From: Lewinellaceae bacterium
Lineage (GTDB): Bacteria > Bacteroidota > Bacteroidia > Chitinophagales > Saprospiraceae
Assembly (NCBI GenBank): GCA_016710765.1
Contig: JADJUJ010000015.1
Span: 62,001 to 126,000, forward strand
Reading direction: 5' to 3'
Length of the DNA stretch: 64,000 nucleotides
Part shown: one piece after another, positions 8,943-18,451 of the stretch
Position numbering within the stretch: the stretch's first letter is position 1
Layout: each line of letters starts with the position of its first letter
Position numbers and translations under genes: made by a program
The notes under the pieces: model-generated
What the model saw: the letters and a program-made list of their open reading frames with translations, nothing else
Database searches by the model: none
What the model was told of the DNA's origin: nothing

Positions 8943-9590
8943 GCCTATAAATTTATATGAGAATGCTTCGCCGTATAAAGAAACAAACTTTCAAGTTTAC
9001 CAGCGGCAACACCTTTTACAAAATTGGACAATTTAATAGAAAACTGCCCGGTAGATGTTTCACTCATTCATACTCGATGTAAAGTTGTTTGCGAAAATTA
9101 TCGCGCATTCACCAGTGCTGTTGGCAAGGCATAAAACGAAGACGATGCAGCGCATCGGCGAGTTTTTACAACGCAGCCAGGAGGGCTGAGGACAAGAGAG
9201 CATTCGCAAACCACTTTACTTCGAGTATAATTATCAAGAAAAGCAGATCGCAGCATTATTTCCCTGAAAACTAAAAAAATAGGCAAGACCGGAGTCCTGC
9301 CTACACTGCATAGTGCCCAAAGGACACTTGCTTCTTGTAGCGAATATACCAACTTTTATTTTTTTCTGAAAGCGCACAAATAATACAGCACCTAAAGTCC
9401 AGCTAAGGTCCTGTTTAAATTTCAGTGCCAAGGCAAAAGGGAGCATCTACCGCGGCGGATCAGATAAAGCAAAACTTACAGGCATAGTCGGGCAGTTATG
9501 GCGAAAATTTTAATGCTGTATGAAAAAAATTAGCCACTTGTAGCCTGGTGACTGCATTTAAAATGTGCTCTAAAGCCTTGCTAAAGCTGC
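8943..9590. other. Gene-free stretch holding a terminal-inverted-repeat element
   Basis: No convincing gene. The stretch carries the 157-bp repeat at 9071-9227, described separately. The bases after it (9228-9590) are AT-rich and show no coding pattern or clear terminator for the flanking minus-strand lectin gene. Confidence 0.6.
9071..9227. repeat. 157-bp terminal-inverted-repeat element, copy 1
   Basis: Ends are a 25-base inverted repeat (9071-9095 against 9203-9227, 23 of 25 matched), beginning TACTCG and ending TTTGCGAA on the inner side. The interior includes GACGATGCAGCGCATCG and CAACGCAGCCAG. A second copy of exactly the same length lies at 45370-45526 with most of its interior identical. 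No reading frame fills it. The size and structure are those of a MITE or a mobile palindromic element. Confidence 0.85.
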
Positions 9591-10598
9591 TCAACGTTCA
9601 ATTATCCATTTTTGATTTCCCTGGTTGTTAAAAATTCCCTGACCAACATTGGCGCCTGACGTTGCATTATTTTGTAAAACCTCAATACACAATCCGGAGA
9701 ACTTATTGATGATGACGAACCGGTCGGCTTCTCGCTCCAGTTTGAAAATCATCCATTCCTGGCTTTGGTGATTGCTTGGAGCACTGTGCGTGACATTTGC
9801 TCCTATACCATTCGCAGCGGCTACTTGCAAACGGTTGTTGGGAACCAGCACCGGTGCAATAAAATAACCCAATCCTGAACTTATGCTGATCTTGAATTGC
9901 TGGCAAACATTGTTGGCGGTTCTATTCCAAATATCCAACAAGGTACCGGAAGCGGTATTGCAAGCAGAAACATCCAGCACTTTATCACTCGAAAAAGCGG
10001 GTTTTAGGAAAACGTTCGTATAACTCAAAGCGGAGGGTAACATGGATGGCGTAGAAGCGGAATACCTGAACTGCTGTCGTTTCTCGGCGCTGTTATACTC
10101 AGATAACTGCATTTCTTCGCCATCTTTGGAACTTGAGGGAGCCTCAAGCACCATTTGTGAAGTAAATGACCGTATAACAATTACCTGAAAACCTGAAGAT
10201 GGAAGGATCTCCCAAAGTTGGTTGTCTGCTTTACCCATGGCAGCTTGCAACTCCGGTTTAGCGCACCCTGAACCCGAATTTTCGGTTAGATATGCCAGGA
10301 AACCGTTGTTCAGGATGCGCACCAAATTATGCCCATCCCGAACCCCGGCCGGGAGAAAAAACCATTCCTGACCAAAGCCGTCTGCATCCCCATTTCTGGT
10401 AAAGCCACGGTTTTGTTGTATGCGTTTCCCTTTGCTCGGCGAACCGTCTTCCACTTCAAGGGTCTTCCCATTCGAGATCGCTTCCAAGCGGTATTTCCGG
10501 TTAATGTCGATCCCGTAATTTATTTGAGCCGATAGAATAGAAACTCCAGTAAAATAGAAAAATAAAGCAACGGAAATGGCAGTGGCTGTTGTTTTCAT
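9591..10598 (-). CDS. Secreted ricin-type beta-trefoil lectin protein
   Basis: 335 residues with a signal peptide ending SILSAQ. At least six Q-x-W/F motifs (QEWFFLPAG, QLWEILPS, QQFRYS, QQFKIS, QEWMIFK, QKWIIER) are spaced about 45-60 residues apart, as in two ricin B-type beta-trefoil domains: roughly residues 30-170 and 185-335. Such domains bind sugars. There is no catalytic domain and no T9SS sorting tail, so it may act as a free adhesin or lectin in the periplasm or outside. It is the last gene of a five-gene minus-strand set of exported proteins. Confidence 0.75.
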   Translation of the reverse strand: MKTTATAISVALFFYFTGVSILSAQINYGIDINRKYRLEAISNGKTLEVEDGSPSKGKRIQQNRGFTRNGDADGFGQEWFFLPAGVRDGHNLVRILNNGFLAYLTENSGSGCAKPELQAAMGKADNQLWEILPSSGFQVIVIRSFTSQMVLEAPSSSKDGEEMQLSEYNSAEKRQQFRYSASTPSMLPSALSYTNVFLKPAFSSDKVLDVSACNTASGTLLDIWNRTANNVCQQFKISISSGLGYFIAPVLVPNNRLQVAAANGIGANVTHSAPSNHQSQEWMIFKLEREADRFVIINKFSGLCIEVLQNNATSGANVGQGIFNNQGNQKWIIER

Positions 10599-10653
10599 TT
10601 TATTAAAAATAATTGCCAGAAATGCTGACGGGCTTTTTCGCTGGATTTAATTT

Positions 10654-11076
10654 TTATTTATATTGAGAAAAAATATACTCCAGTTTAATCATAACCTCCT
10701 TCTGGATATCGTTTGATACAAACAGCAAGGTGCAAGTATCGCAACCTGGGTCGATTGGCTTTGGCTTTTTCTTATTTGGCTTAATATCCTGATTGTTTGA
10801 GCCTGGGTTGTCGGGTGTTTCAGACAGCGGTGGAATTACCGGCGGCCGCCAAGAAACTGCATCCGTTGGATCCAAAGGCTTGGCGCCGGTAACCTTGTAC
10901 ACAATACCATCCTCGTCAATAACTGAGGCAGTGCCATATGCCTGGCCATTTAGCAGAGAAGTAATGTTGTTCCAGTCAGAAGCCCTGATCAATTGATCAG
11001 CCTTGAGCACAATTTGCGCCTGGTTGTTGTACGCAACGAAGCACAACAGCAGCGCTGAGAAAAGAATTTTTTTCAT
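10654..11076 (-). CDS. Small secreted protein, unknown
   Basis: 140 residues, signal peptide MKKILFSALLLCFVAYNNQAQ. The mature part starts IVLKADQLIRASDWNN and contains VIDEDGIVYKVTGAKPLD, a proline-rich linker (SWRPPVIPPLSETPDNPG) and a lysine-rich segment, then DPGCDTCTLLFV with a CxxC pair. No family recognised. It sits 55 bases upstream (in transcription order) of the lectin gene and shares its strand, so co-expression is likely. Confidence 0.6.
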   Translation of the reverse strand: MKKILFSALLLCFVAYNNQAQIVLKADQLIRASDWNNITSLLNGQAYGTASVIDEDGIVYKVTGAKPLDPTDAVSWRPPVIPPLSETPDNPGSNNQDIKPNKKKPKPIDPGCDTCTLLFVSNDIQKEVMIKLEYIFSQYK

Positions 11077-11213
11077 GTCATTAATTTTAATGGTTAGTTG
11101 GGCTTTGCCCGTTAGACTTTACCCTATAAATTTTAATTTCTGGTATTCAACGCATCAATTTTTAACAAAATATCTGTAGATAAACAATGCACATGCTGTT
11201 TTATATCTGACTG

Positions 11214-11647
11214 CTATTTAACCAAAAAACCATTGGCGGCCATCCAGGTAACTCCGGTACCCTCATACAAAGCAGCAAATGCCGCACCATTAGGTTTCGT
11301 TACATTTTTCATAATTTTTCCTCTGATCTGATATGCAGTAGATTCGTATTTTTTCGTAGTGACATTCAGTTTTAGATTGTAATCGTAAAGGGAAACCGGG
11401 TCTTTCACGATGGTGCTGGGAATGTCGGTATAAGTGTACAAAAACCAGGTTTCACTGCCGTGCACCCAAATAAAATCGATCACTTTTCCACAAGCTCATC
11501 CCAGGTAATGGATAATGTTTCATCCGGGCTGGGGCAATTCCCATAATGAAGTTCTGAAGTTTTAAACGTCATGGTTTGTGCAAACAGGGCATTGTTAATT
11601 CCTGACAATACCAAAGCAAGCAATACTGGAAAAAGAATTTTTTTCAT
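11214..11647 (-). CDS. Small secreted protein, unknown (one frameshift)
   Basis: Begins at an ATG complementary to 11645-11647, giving the signal peptide MKKILFPVLLALVLSG-INNALFAQ. The frame breaks near 11485: one A is missing in GTGGAAAAGTG, after which IDFIWVHGSETWFLYTYTD continues in the next frame to the stop at 11214. Restored length is 144 residues. The end, GTGVTWMAANGFLVK, and the central YDYNLKLNVTTKKYEST are beta-rich. No family recognised. Same strand and spacing as its exported neighbours. Confidence 0.6.
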
Positions 11648-11735
11648 GTTTCAAATTTTAACTTTCAGATAAAAAGAGTGTAAATAATGAAATTAAAACA
11701 TGCGTCTAAATTGTCGCAGACTTTATGAAAACGGG

Positions 11736-13174
11736 TTATTTGGTTATGATCCAGCGTTGGTTTAGCGCAGCACTGCAATCCCATTGTCCGATTGGAGAAA
11801 AATCGCCCACCGAAGCATTATAAACCTCCATGACCTTCGACGAGGCGCGGTTTCTTAACAAAAAATGAGCCGTCGCAATACCGAATCAACCGCCATTGCT
11901 GGGTTTCTGCATTGCCCGGCGAATTGGTCACCACATTGGCGCCATTGCCGCTGCTTCCCACATCGAGGTTTTTGTTGCTGTAAACACTGGAAATATTGTA
12001 ATAATCTTCGTTTACCTTCCGCAAACGCCATTTTTGACTGTCGTATCCTTTGGGTTGGTAAATCACAGTGAACGTGCCATCGACTTTTTCCCCATTGAGA
12101 ATATCAATGACCTTGTGTCCTGCCAGCACATTGCTCAATATATACCCTGTTGTAGGTTCAAAATTCTCAGAACTGGTTACGTTAATTTGGTTGGTTTCTG
12201 CAGACATGCTGAGTTGCTCAATTTTGAGATAAAGGGTATAGTCGCCTTTCAACTCCCCATCATCCAGAAATCGGATTGGTAAAACACCCCGGCCGTATCC
12301 AATGTCAGTATTCATCAACTGGACTGCAGTTTCCTGCCACAATCGTATTTGGAGGGGACGGTGGATAAATCCTTCCTTGGTTGACCTTTCAGATCCCACC
12401 GGCCGATCCGCGGGTTTAGAAGTGACTACTTTATAATCCCGTTGAGCAACCTGGGTACTCACTTTGTAAAAGTTTCGGGGAAACTGTTGGGCAAGTGTGG
12501 GCGCCGGGTTGATACCCGGAGCATCAAAATTATAGGAATTGGGAAAAGGCCCGTCCAGCAAGGCATCTACTAATCCAACCGTAGCAGAAACCGGCAAGTT
12601 TGTAAGTCGGCCAATGATGCTGTTTTCCCAGAAATTGGTCAAAAAGTCGCCCGGCCCATCCCACTCAAAAACAGAGGGGTGAATAATCACATTATCTCCG
12701 CCGGGCTGCAACTGCCCTTCCCAAAGGATAAAAGGCAACAAATCGGCCAACGATGCTTGGCTGTTTTTCCAGGGCTCTGCCTGTGGCACAGCATCGCCGG
12801 TCTGAATACCGCCCAATCCTCCGACGGCCGATCCGGCCATCACCCTTCGTTCTTCTTTTGAACGATTGTTGACATCACCCATCACCCGGCTTTTCGTCGT
12901 AATTCTGGTTCTGGGAATGATTTGTCCATCCGTGTTGATCATATAACTGATCGCACTAAGATAAATTTCATCGTGCTTTCCATCGCGCTCGAAGGCGTCA
13001 TCGCTGGTTTCCCGATTACAGGTAAAACCGACTGCAGAAACCCTGAAATAATTGGCCGGAGCTGGAGTGGAAGTTATTGCAACACCTGATTGTAGAAAAA
13101 CCGGGTTGTTTTGTCGTTGTCGCAAGAAGGCTTAGCAACATACTCATGCCCGCAAGAGCAATTGATTTTCTCAT
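11736..13174 (-). CDS. Large secreted protein with C-terminal ricin-type domain (two frameshifts)
   Basis: The start complementary to 13172-13174 gives a signal peptide (MRKSIALAGMSMLLSLLA), joined after one extra base near 13129 to QRQNNPVFLQSG, an A-Q cleavage site. Residues about 35-300 form an unrecognised domain (YFRVSAVGFTCNRETSDDAF, EIYLSAISYMI, FILWEGQLQPGGDNVIIHPSVFEWDG). Residues about 330-478 are a beta-trefoil with QKWRLRKV, QQWRLIRY and, after one extra T in a T run near 11855, QRWIITK at the end. Corrected length 478. The N-terminal domain recalls calcium- or sugar-dependent export proteins but I cannot name it. Confidence 0.65.
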
Positions 13175-14132
13175 GACTGGTAGTTTTTAATTTTGAAAAA
13201 GCGCATCCACATTCAATATTTTTCGGTAAAAACCTTGACCCACCATGCTGGAATACCCCCGCCTCCAACAGGTCAACTTCTTTGGACATAAATCCGTACA
13301 ATTTGCCGCTGAATGTGCCGCTGATTTCTGCTTCCGTGGCTGAAACCCGTTTCCAGGAGCTTATTTCAAATTGAAATGGTGTTTTTGGATTTTTGGCATT
13401 TCCAGACTGGTGGTTGCCAGAAACATGGCTTTCTGTTGATTTGCCCAAAGCACTGCCGCTCATTCCTGCCTCCAGCCCCTCCAATTGAACCAGGCCGGGT
13501 TTCTCTTTGAAATCCCTGACCTGAAAATCCAGTTGCCGACTGTCGGGCGCACCAAAGGCTTTGAACGAAAGTTGTAAATAGGGTTGATCAGAAACCCCCT
13601 GCAGCCCTTTTGCATAGAACAAGGCAGAGCCGTAATAACTCCCTGCCAACCATGGTTTTCCGTTGAGGGTTGCCGCCAATTCCCTGGCGTCGGAAGCAGC
13701 AGCATTTACAGATGGAACCTTTTCGCTACCTCCCGGATAATTACTGCCTATATTTACAAGGTAAAATCCCTGGTCAAATCCATTTGCCTTGCCAGCAGTT
13801 TGCAACACAACAAAAGGAGTGTCGCCAGGGCTGGCAGACGTTACTACCTGGTCGTTCAGTTTCATTTCAATGACTTTAAAAGAAAATCGCTTGCCGTTTT
13901 TATCCACAGCATCGAGTTGAGAACCAGTTTTCATTTGTCCCATTTGAATGCTGACGGCAGCCGAATACTCGCCTCGATCGGCATTGTCGATAAACACCAT
14001 CTCAACCAGTGCCTGCAACGAGGTATTGGCACCCACTTCTTTCACCGATGATTCGGATGAGGTTGACTGGCACGATGATAAATTGAAAAAAATAATGAGG
14101 CTATACAGGATGTTCATGGTATTATGTTTCAT
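13074..14132 (-). CDS. Lipoprotein with EF-Tu domain-2-like barrel; 3' end uncertain
   Basis: Up to 352 residues. An internal ATG (complement 14115-14117) gives the lipoprotein signal MNILYSLIIFFNLSSC. Residues about 40-125 resemble the beta-barrel domain II of translation GTPases (VEMVFIDNADRGEYSAAVSI, MKTGSQLDAVDKNGKRFSFKV), followed by a second beta-sandwich (about 145-290) ending ISGTFSGKLYG. The last 60 residues are odd: a Cys-rich tail (ECGC, CSCGHE, SC) that overlaps the signal peptide of the next gene. A frameshift near 13230 with an earlier stop (about 13190-13205) would remove that tail and the overlap, so the real end is open. Confidence 0.55.
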   Translation of the reverse strand: MKHNTMNILYSLIIFFNLSSCQSTSSESSVKEVGANTSLQALVEMVFIDNADRGEYSAAVSIQMGQMKTGSQLDAVDKNGKRFSFKVIEMKLNDQVVTSASPGDTPFVVLQTAGKANGFDQGFYLVNIGSNYPGGSEKVPSVNAAASDARELAATLNGKPWLAGSYYGSALFYAKGLQGVSDQPYLQLSFKAFGAPDSRQLDFQVRDFKEKPGLVQLEGLEAGMSGSALGKSTESHVSGNHQSGNAKNPKTPFQFEISSWKRVSATEAEISGTFSGKLYGFMSKEVDLLEAGVFQHGGSRFLPKNIECGCAFSKLKTTSHEKINCSCGHEYVAKPSCDNDKTTRFFYNQVLQ

Positions 14133-14238
14133 GTTTACAAAAATGATAGATTAAAAAATGCGCATTTCAGGACGGCCTTTCGCCAGGAATCTAAATTTTG
14201 ACGCAAGATGACCGGTTTGAGGCCTTTCTTAAAATGTG

Positions 14239-14348
14239 TTTTTCAGGAATGGTAGATTTGAGGTTAGGAGTGGCAGATATTAGCGTATAAAGAACCAAAG
14301 CAGGTTTATTCTACCACTCCTGACCCCAAACCCACCGCTCCTGAAAAT
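14239..14348. repeat. Inverted repeat with 35-base arms in a divergent promoter region
   Basis: Arm 14239-14273 is complementary to 14314-14348 at 28 of 35 positions; nearly all differences are transitions. The 40-base centre holds TATTAGCGTATAAAGAACC. Each arm itself contains two related copies of a TCAGGAGTGG-like word. It lies between the minus-strand exported-protein genes and the sensor kinase starting at 14388, so it may serve both. Confidence 0.7.
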
Positions 14349-14387
14349 TTCGAGTTGATATGGAGCCCGACTTTGTACCTTTCCTAT

Positions 14388-17300
14388 ATGATTCAAAGGC
14401 ATGTTTTCTTTTGGCTTGTTTTTGGAATGGCCGTGCAGCATCTTCACAGCCAAACACGGCATTGGGTTGTTCCCAATGGAGATATCTATTTGCTGGAAAA
14501 TTTCAATCCAGACCCACCTGCGCTTTTTATTGAAAATATTGAACAAAAGGGCATTTACCCCATCTCCAACTATGTAGTCGGGCAGGATAGCCTGGGTTTT
14601 TTATGGCTGTCAGGACAAGGTGGACCCCTGCTCCGATACGATGGCCTTTCCATGAAAAAATACCAGCCGGAAGGACTTCAAAACTTCCAGGAGGGCATTT
14701 ATACCATTGAGTCAGTAGGCAACCAATTGTGGTTGCCCATGAAAAACGGACTGGGTTGCTACAACCTGACAAATGGAAATCTGAAAACCATCGAAAATAA
14801 CATCCAAGCCAATGACAGTCTGGTGGTATCCGTTTTTTATGATTCCAGGCGAAAAAAAGTAGTGGTTAATTTTGGAGAAGATGCCGCGGTCAAACTTGCT
14901 GTTTTCGATCCGGTAGCCGGACGCTATACACAGATACTCGATGGTATTCCTCAAAATGCCTACACAGGAGAGCCTTTGGAGTTTTCCCCAAAATACTATG
15001 CTGAAATGGCAATGGACGACAATGGCCATTACTGGGTGAATGCTGTTTTTGAAAAAGACAATATGTTGCTCTCCCTTGATCCGGAAAGCGGAGAATGGCT
15101 TGCCTACCCTTTCCTTCAATACCGGGAAAATGGGAAACCCAATCCAGAACCCTGGAAATATACCATGCTGGAGATCCTGCTCGACCAGGATGGCAGGCAC
15201 ATATGGACCAGCGGTTTTTATGGTGGATTGAAGTGCTTTGACAAGGTTACCCGGCGTTGGCAACAGTATATGGTCAATGTTCCGGAGCATGAATTTGCTG
15301 CCAATTGCATAGTCGATATAGCACAATATAACGAGCAAACCCTGCTGTTGGGTTCAAACCTTGGATTGCATTTGTTCGACAAGCGAACTGGTAGATTGTA
15401 CAACTACAACCTGTCGCCCAAGGGCGCAGGAAACCATTTCAGCCGCACCATAAGCAAAGTAAGCCTTGACCGGGATGGAAATGCATGGATCACCAGTGTG
15501 GTTACAGGACTGCACAAAATAGACCCCAGAAAACAGTTTTTTCAAAAAGAGCACCAACTGCCAATTGATTTTTCCCCTTATGATTTTTATCGTGACAAAG
15601 CTACTGGCAAGGCTTTTTTTCTGGGAATCAATTTTCAGGACAACGACTGCCAACTCTTGTTTTTAAACGAAAAAACGGGGGAATACTCCTGCCAAAGTAT
15701 TCCGGTTCGACTTGTTACGCTTCAGCCTGATCCGGATAAAAGGGTTTTGTGGGCAGGGGCTACCACTGGTGGACTTTGGCAGATTGACATTGTCAGCAAC
15801 ATGGCAAAGCAGGTGCGCATGCCCATCACAGGCCTGGAAGGCGCAACCACTGCCAGCCTTGGCGGCTGCCATCTCAGTCGCGATGCCTCCGGCAACATGT
15901 GGCTGGGTACTGGTAAATATGGGTTGATAAAATACGAGCGACAACATCGTGTTTTCCGGGCAATTGTATCGAAAACAGGCCAAAACAAACTGTTGCTATC
16001 CAACGCCCTTCAGGCAGTTTTTGTAGACAAAAACGGGAGCATTTGGGTTAATTATTTGGATAAAAAAATACAATTTGTCACGAAAATCACAGAATCGTCA
16101 ACAGAAGATTTTTCATCCCTCCACTTTTCACTGCCCGGGGGAAAAGTGTCCATTAGCAGTGTCTGGGCACAAAATTTTGCCGAAACCTCCGACAAATCGA
16201 TTTGGGTTCAGGGTATGCTGCAGCTTTTTCGGCTGCGAAGCAACTCGGACAGTTTTGAACTTGTACCCGACATTACGCCAACCTACGGCATCATTACAAC
16301 CGATACAAAAGGCAATTTATGGGTCAATTCCAAGGGTCGTGTTCATTGTTTTGATGCCTCAACACAACGTTGGAAACATTTTGGCTCCAAAGACGGCTTC
16401 CCGCTGGCGACCCCCTACGAGTTGATGTCCAATTGCTATGATGAAAAAATATACTTTACTGGCACTTGCTTTTGGTATCCTGCCGATTTGCGATTCAACG
16501 AGGTCATGCCCCGGCCTGTTTTTACTGCATTTAAAGTCAATGAGAAAGAACTTGATCTCAACGGTAAGGACCTCAATTTTGTAAAAGAACTTAGATTGGA
16601 AGCCGGTCAGCGTTCATTTACCATTGAATTTGCCGGATTGAGTTATACAAATTCAGAAGACAACCAGTTTGCCTACCAACTGCTTGGACTGGACGACAAT
16701 TGGGTGTTTTGTGGAAACCGACATACAGCCTCCTTCACACAACTTCCCCCGGGAGTCTATACTTTTCGGCTCCAGGTTGCCAATTCGGATACCGAACTGC
16801 ACCAGAAATGGAATCAGGAACCGGCTGAATTGCGGATCATTATTTCGGGTTATTTTTACCAAACCACCTGGTTTAAACTTCTGGCGGGAATTGTTTTAAT
16901 CGCCGGATTTTATTTTCTCTGGAAAGTAAGAATGCAGGATATCCAAAACGAAGCGCGTTTACGCGAACGGGAAGCGGAATTTCAAAAACAGCTGGCAGAA
17001 GTGGAAATGTCGGCACTCCGCTCTCAAATGAACCCACATTTTATCTTCAATGTACTCAACAGCATCAACCGCTATACCCTGGACCACGATGCCGATACAG
17101 CATCTACATACCTGACAAAATTTGCAAGACTGGTGCGCATGGTCCTGGAAAACAGCCGCAACCTGTATGTCACGCTCCAGAGCGACTTGACAGCATTGCG
17201 ACTATACACCGAAATGGAGGCGATGCGCTTTAAGGAAAAACTGCAGTTCCACATTGAGGTGGCGCCGGATATCGATCAACAATATGTAAAAATTCCACCG

Positions 17301-17630
17301 ATGCTCATCCAACCTTATGTAGAAAATGCCATCTGGCACGGCCTGATGCACAAAAAGTCCGGCGGAACAGTATGGATCAAGGTAATGCAAGCATCGGAAT
17401 CGTTTTTAAACGTAGAGATAAAAGATGATGGAATTGGAAGAGCGGCTGCTATGGTGTTGAAAAGCAAATCTGCAGTAGAAAGTAAATCATTTGGTATGCA
17501 CATTACTTCCCAACGCCTTGATTTGGTAAACAAACTGTACCACACTGAGTTAAGCGTTTCCGTTCAGGATTTATTGGATAGAAATGGCCTGGCAGCCGGA
17601 ACGATCGTTGTTTTAAAAATTCCTGTTTAA
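14388..17630 (+). CDS. LytS-family sensor histidine kinase with beta-propeller sensor
   Basis: About 1080 residues from the ATG at 14388, which gives a signal peptide (MIQRHVFFWLVFGMAVQHLHSQ). Residues about 30-720 are two-component-regulator propeller repeats (for example SNYVVGQDSLGFLWLSGQGG, DRDGNAWITSV, DASGNMWLGTGKYGL, DTKGNLWVNSKGRV). A Y_Y_Y-type domain follows (about 725-815, EFAGLSYTNSEDNQFAYQLLGLDDNW-like), then a membrane helix near 828-848. A coiled linker leads to the kinase core with the phospho-acceptor His884 in MNPHFIFN and the ATP-binding PYVENAIWHGL. The sensor faces the periplasm. Twelve bases separate it from its regulator. Confidence 0.93.
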   Translation: MIQRHVFFWLVFGMAVQHLHSQTRHWVVPNGDIYLLENFNPDPPALFIENIEQKGIYPISNYVVGQDSLGFLWLSGQGGPLLRYDGLSMKKYQPEGLQNFQEGIYTIESVGNQLWLPMKNGLGCYNLTNGNLKTIENNIQANDSLVVSVFYDSRRKKVVVNFGEDAAVKLAVFDPVAGRYTQILDGIPQNAYTGEPLEFSPKYYAEMAMDDNGHYWVNAVFEKDNMLLSLDPESGEWLAYPFLQYRENGKPNPEPWKYTMLEILLDQDGRHIWTSGFYGGLKCFDKVTRRWQQYMVNVPEHEFAANCIVDIAQYNEQTLLLGSNLGLHLFDKRTGRLYNYNLSPKGAGNHFSRTISKVSLDRDGNAWITSVVTGLHKIDPRKQFFQKEHQLPIDFSPYDFYRDKATGKAFFLGINFQDNDCQLLFLNEKTGEYSCQSIPVRLVTLQPDPDKRVLWAGATTGGLWQIDIVSNMAKQVRMPITGLEGATTASLGGCHLSRDASGNMWLGTGKYGLIKYERQHRVFRAIVSKTGQNKLLLSNALQAVFVDKNGSIWVNYLDKKIQFVTKITESSTEDFSSLHFSLPGGKVSISSVWAQNFAETSDKSIWVQGMLQLFRLRSNSDSFELVPDITPTYGIITTDTKGNLWVNSKGRVHCFDASTQRWKHFGSKDGFPLATPYELMSNCYDEKIYFTGTCFWYPADLRFNEVMPRPVFTAFKVNEKELDLNGKDLNFVKELRLEAGQRSFTIEFAGLSYTNSEDNQFAYQLLGLDDNWVFCGNRHTASFTQLPPGVYTFRLQVANSDTELHQKWNQEPAELRIIISGYFYQTTWFKLLAGIVLIAGFYFLWKVRMQDIQNEARLREREAEFQKQLAEVEMSALRSQMNPHFIFNVLNSINRYTLDHDADTASTYLTKFARLVRMVLENSRNLYVTLQSDLTALRLYTEMEAMRFKEKLQFHIEVAPDIDQQYVKIPPMLIQPYVENAIWHGLMHKKSGGTVWIKVMQASESFLNVEIKDDGIGRAAAMVLKSKSAVESKSFGMHITSQRLDLVNKLYHTELSVSVQDLLDRNGLAAGTIVVLKIPV

Positions 17631-17641
17631 AAAATTACACC

Positions 17642-18379
17642 ATGAAAACCATAATACTCGACGACGAGCCCGATAGCATCCACGTACTGCAGCGCCTGCT
17701 TGAAAAGCACTGTCCGGAACTGCATGTAGAGGCTTCCTGTACCGACAGTGAGGAGGGCCTGTTGCTCATCAAACAGATCAAACCAGAACTCGTTTTTCTT
17801 GATATCGAGATGCCCCGGCTTAATGGTTTTCAGCTGATTGAGGCACTCGGCGACCAACGCATGATGCTCGTTTTCACAACGGCGTACGACAAATATGCAC
17901 TCAAAGCATTCAAATTTAGCGCATTAGACTATTTACTAAAACCCATTGACCCCCGATCTGATCAAGGCCGTCGCCAAAGCAATGGAGCGAAGGGAAATTG
18001 ATCACCGGCAAATTGACATCCTCCAGCACCAAATGCAACCTGCGAAACGGCTGAGTGGAAAATTGCTTTACCCAACCAACATGGCTTTACTTTTGTGGAT
18101 ATCCATACAATTCTATACGTGGAAAGTGATGGAAGTTATTCCAAGATCTATCTCCAATCAGAAGAGGTTTACCTCGTCACAAAATCCATTGGCGAAGTAG
18201 AGGACGTGTTAGAAACTGAGTCTTTTTATCGAACACACAGACAGTATATTATTAATCTGAATTTTATTAAGGACTATGTTCGTGGAGATGGTGGATATTT
18301 GATCATGCAAAATGGCAAAACTGTGCCCATTGCCAGAAACAGGAAGGAAGAGTTTCAGATGCTTTTTGCACGGCTATAA
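17642..18379 (+). CDS. LytTR-family response regulator (two frameshifts)
   Basis: Receiver domain (about 1-120) with acidic pocket DDEPD, phospho-acceptor aspartate in LVFLDIEMP, and the switch threonine/lysine region FTTAYDKYALKAF...LLKPID. A LytTR DNA-binding domain fills about 140-245 (TILYVESDGSYSKIYL, FYRTHRQYIINLNFIKDYVRG, TVPIARNRKEEF). The frame breaks near 17948 (one extra C in a C run) and near 18060 (one A missing, expected KIALPNQHGFTFVDIH). The shifts cancel, giving 245 residues. Pairs with the upstream kinase; the target genes are probably nearby exported-protein genes, which is inference. Confidence 0.9.
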
Positions 18380-18451
18380 GCCAATCCTATCGACCATTGG
18401 GTAAAAATCTTCCCCGGCTTTTTGATATCTTCACCATCAAAACCGACGCCC

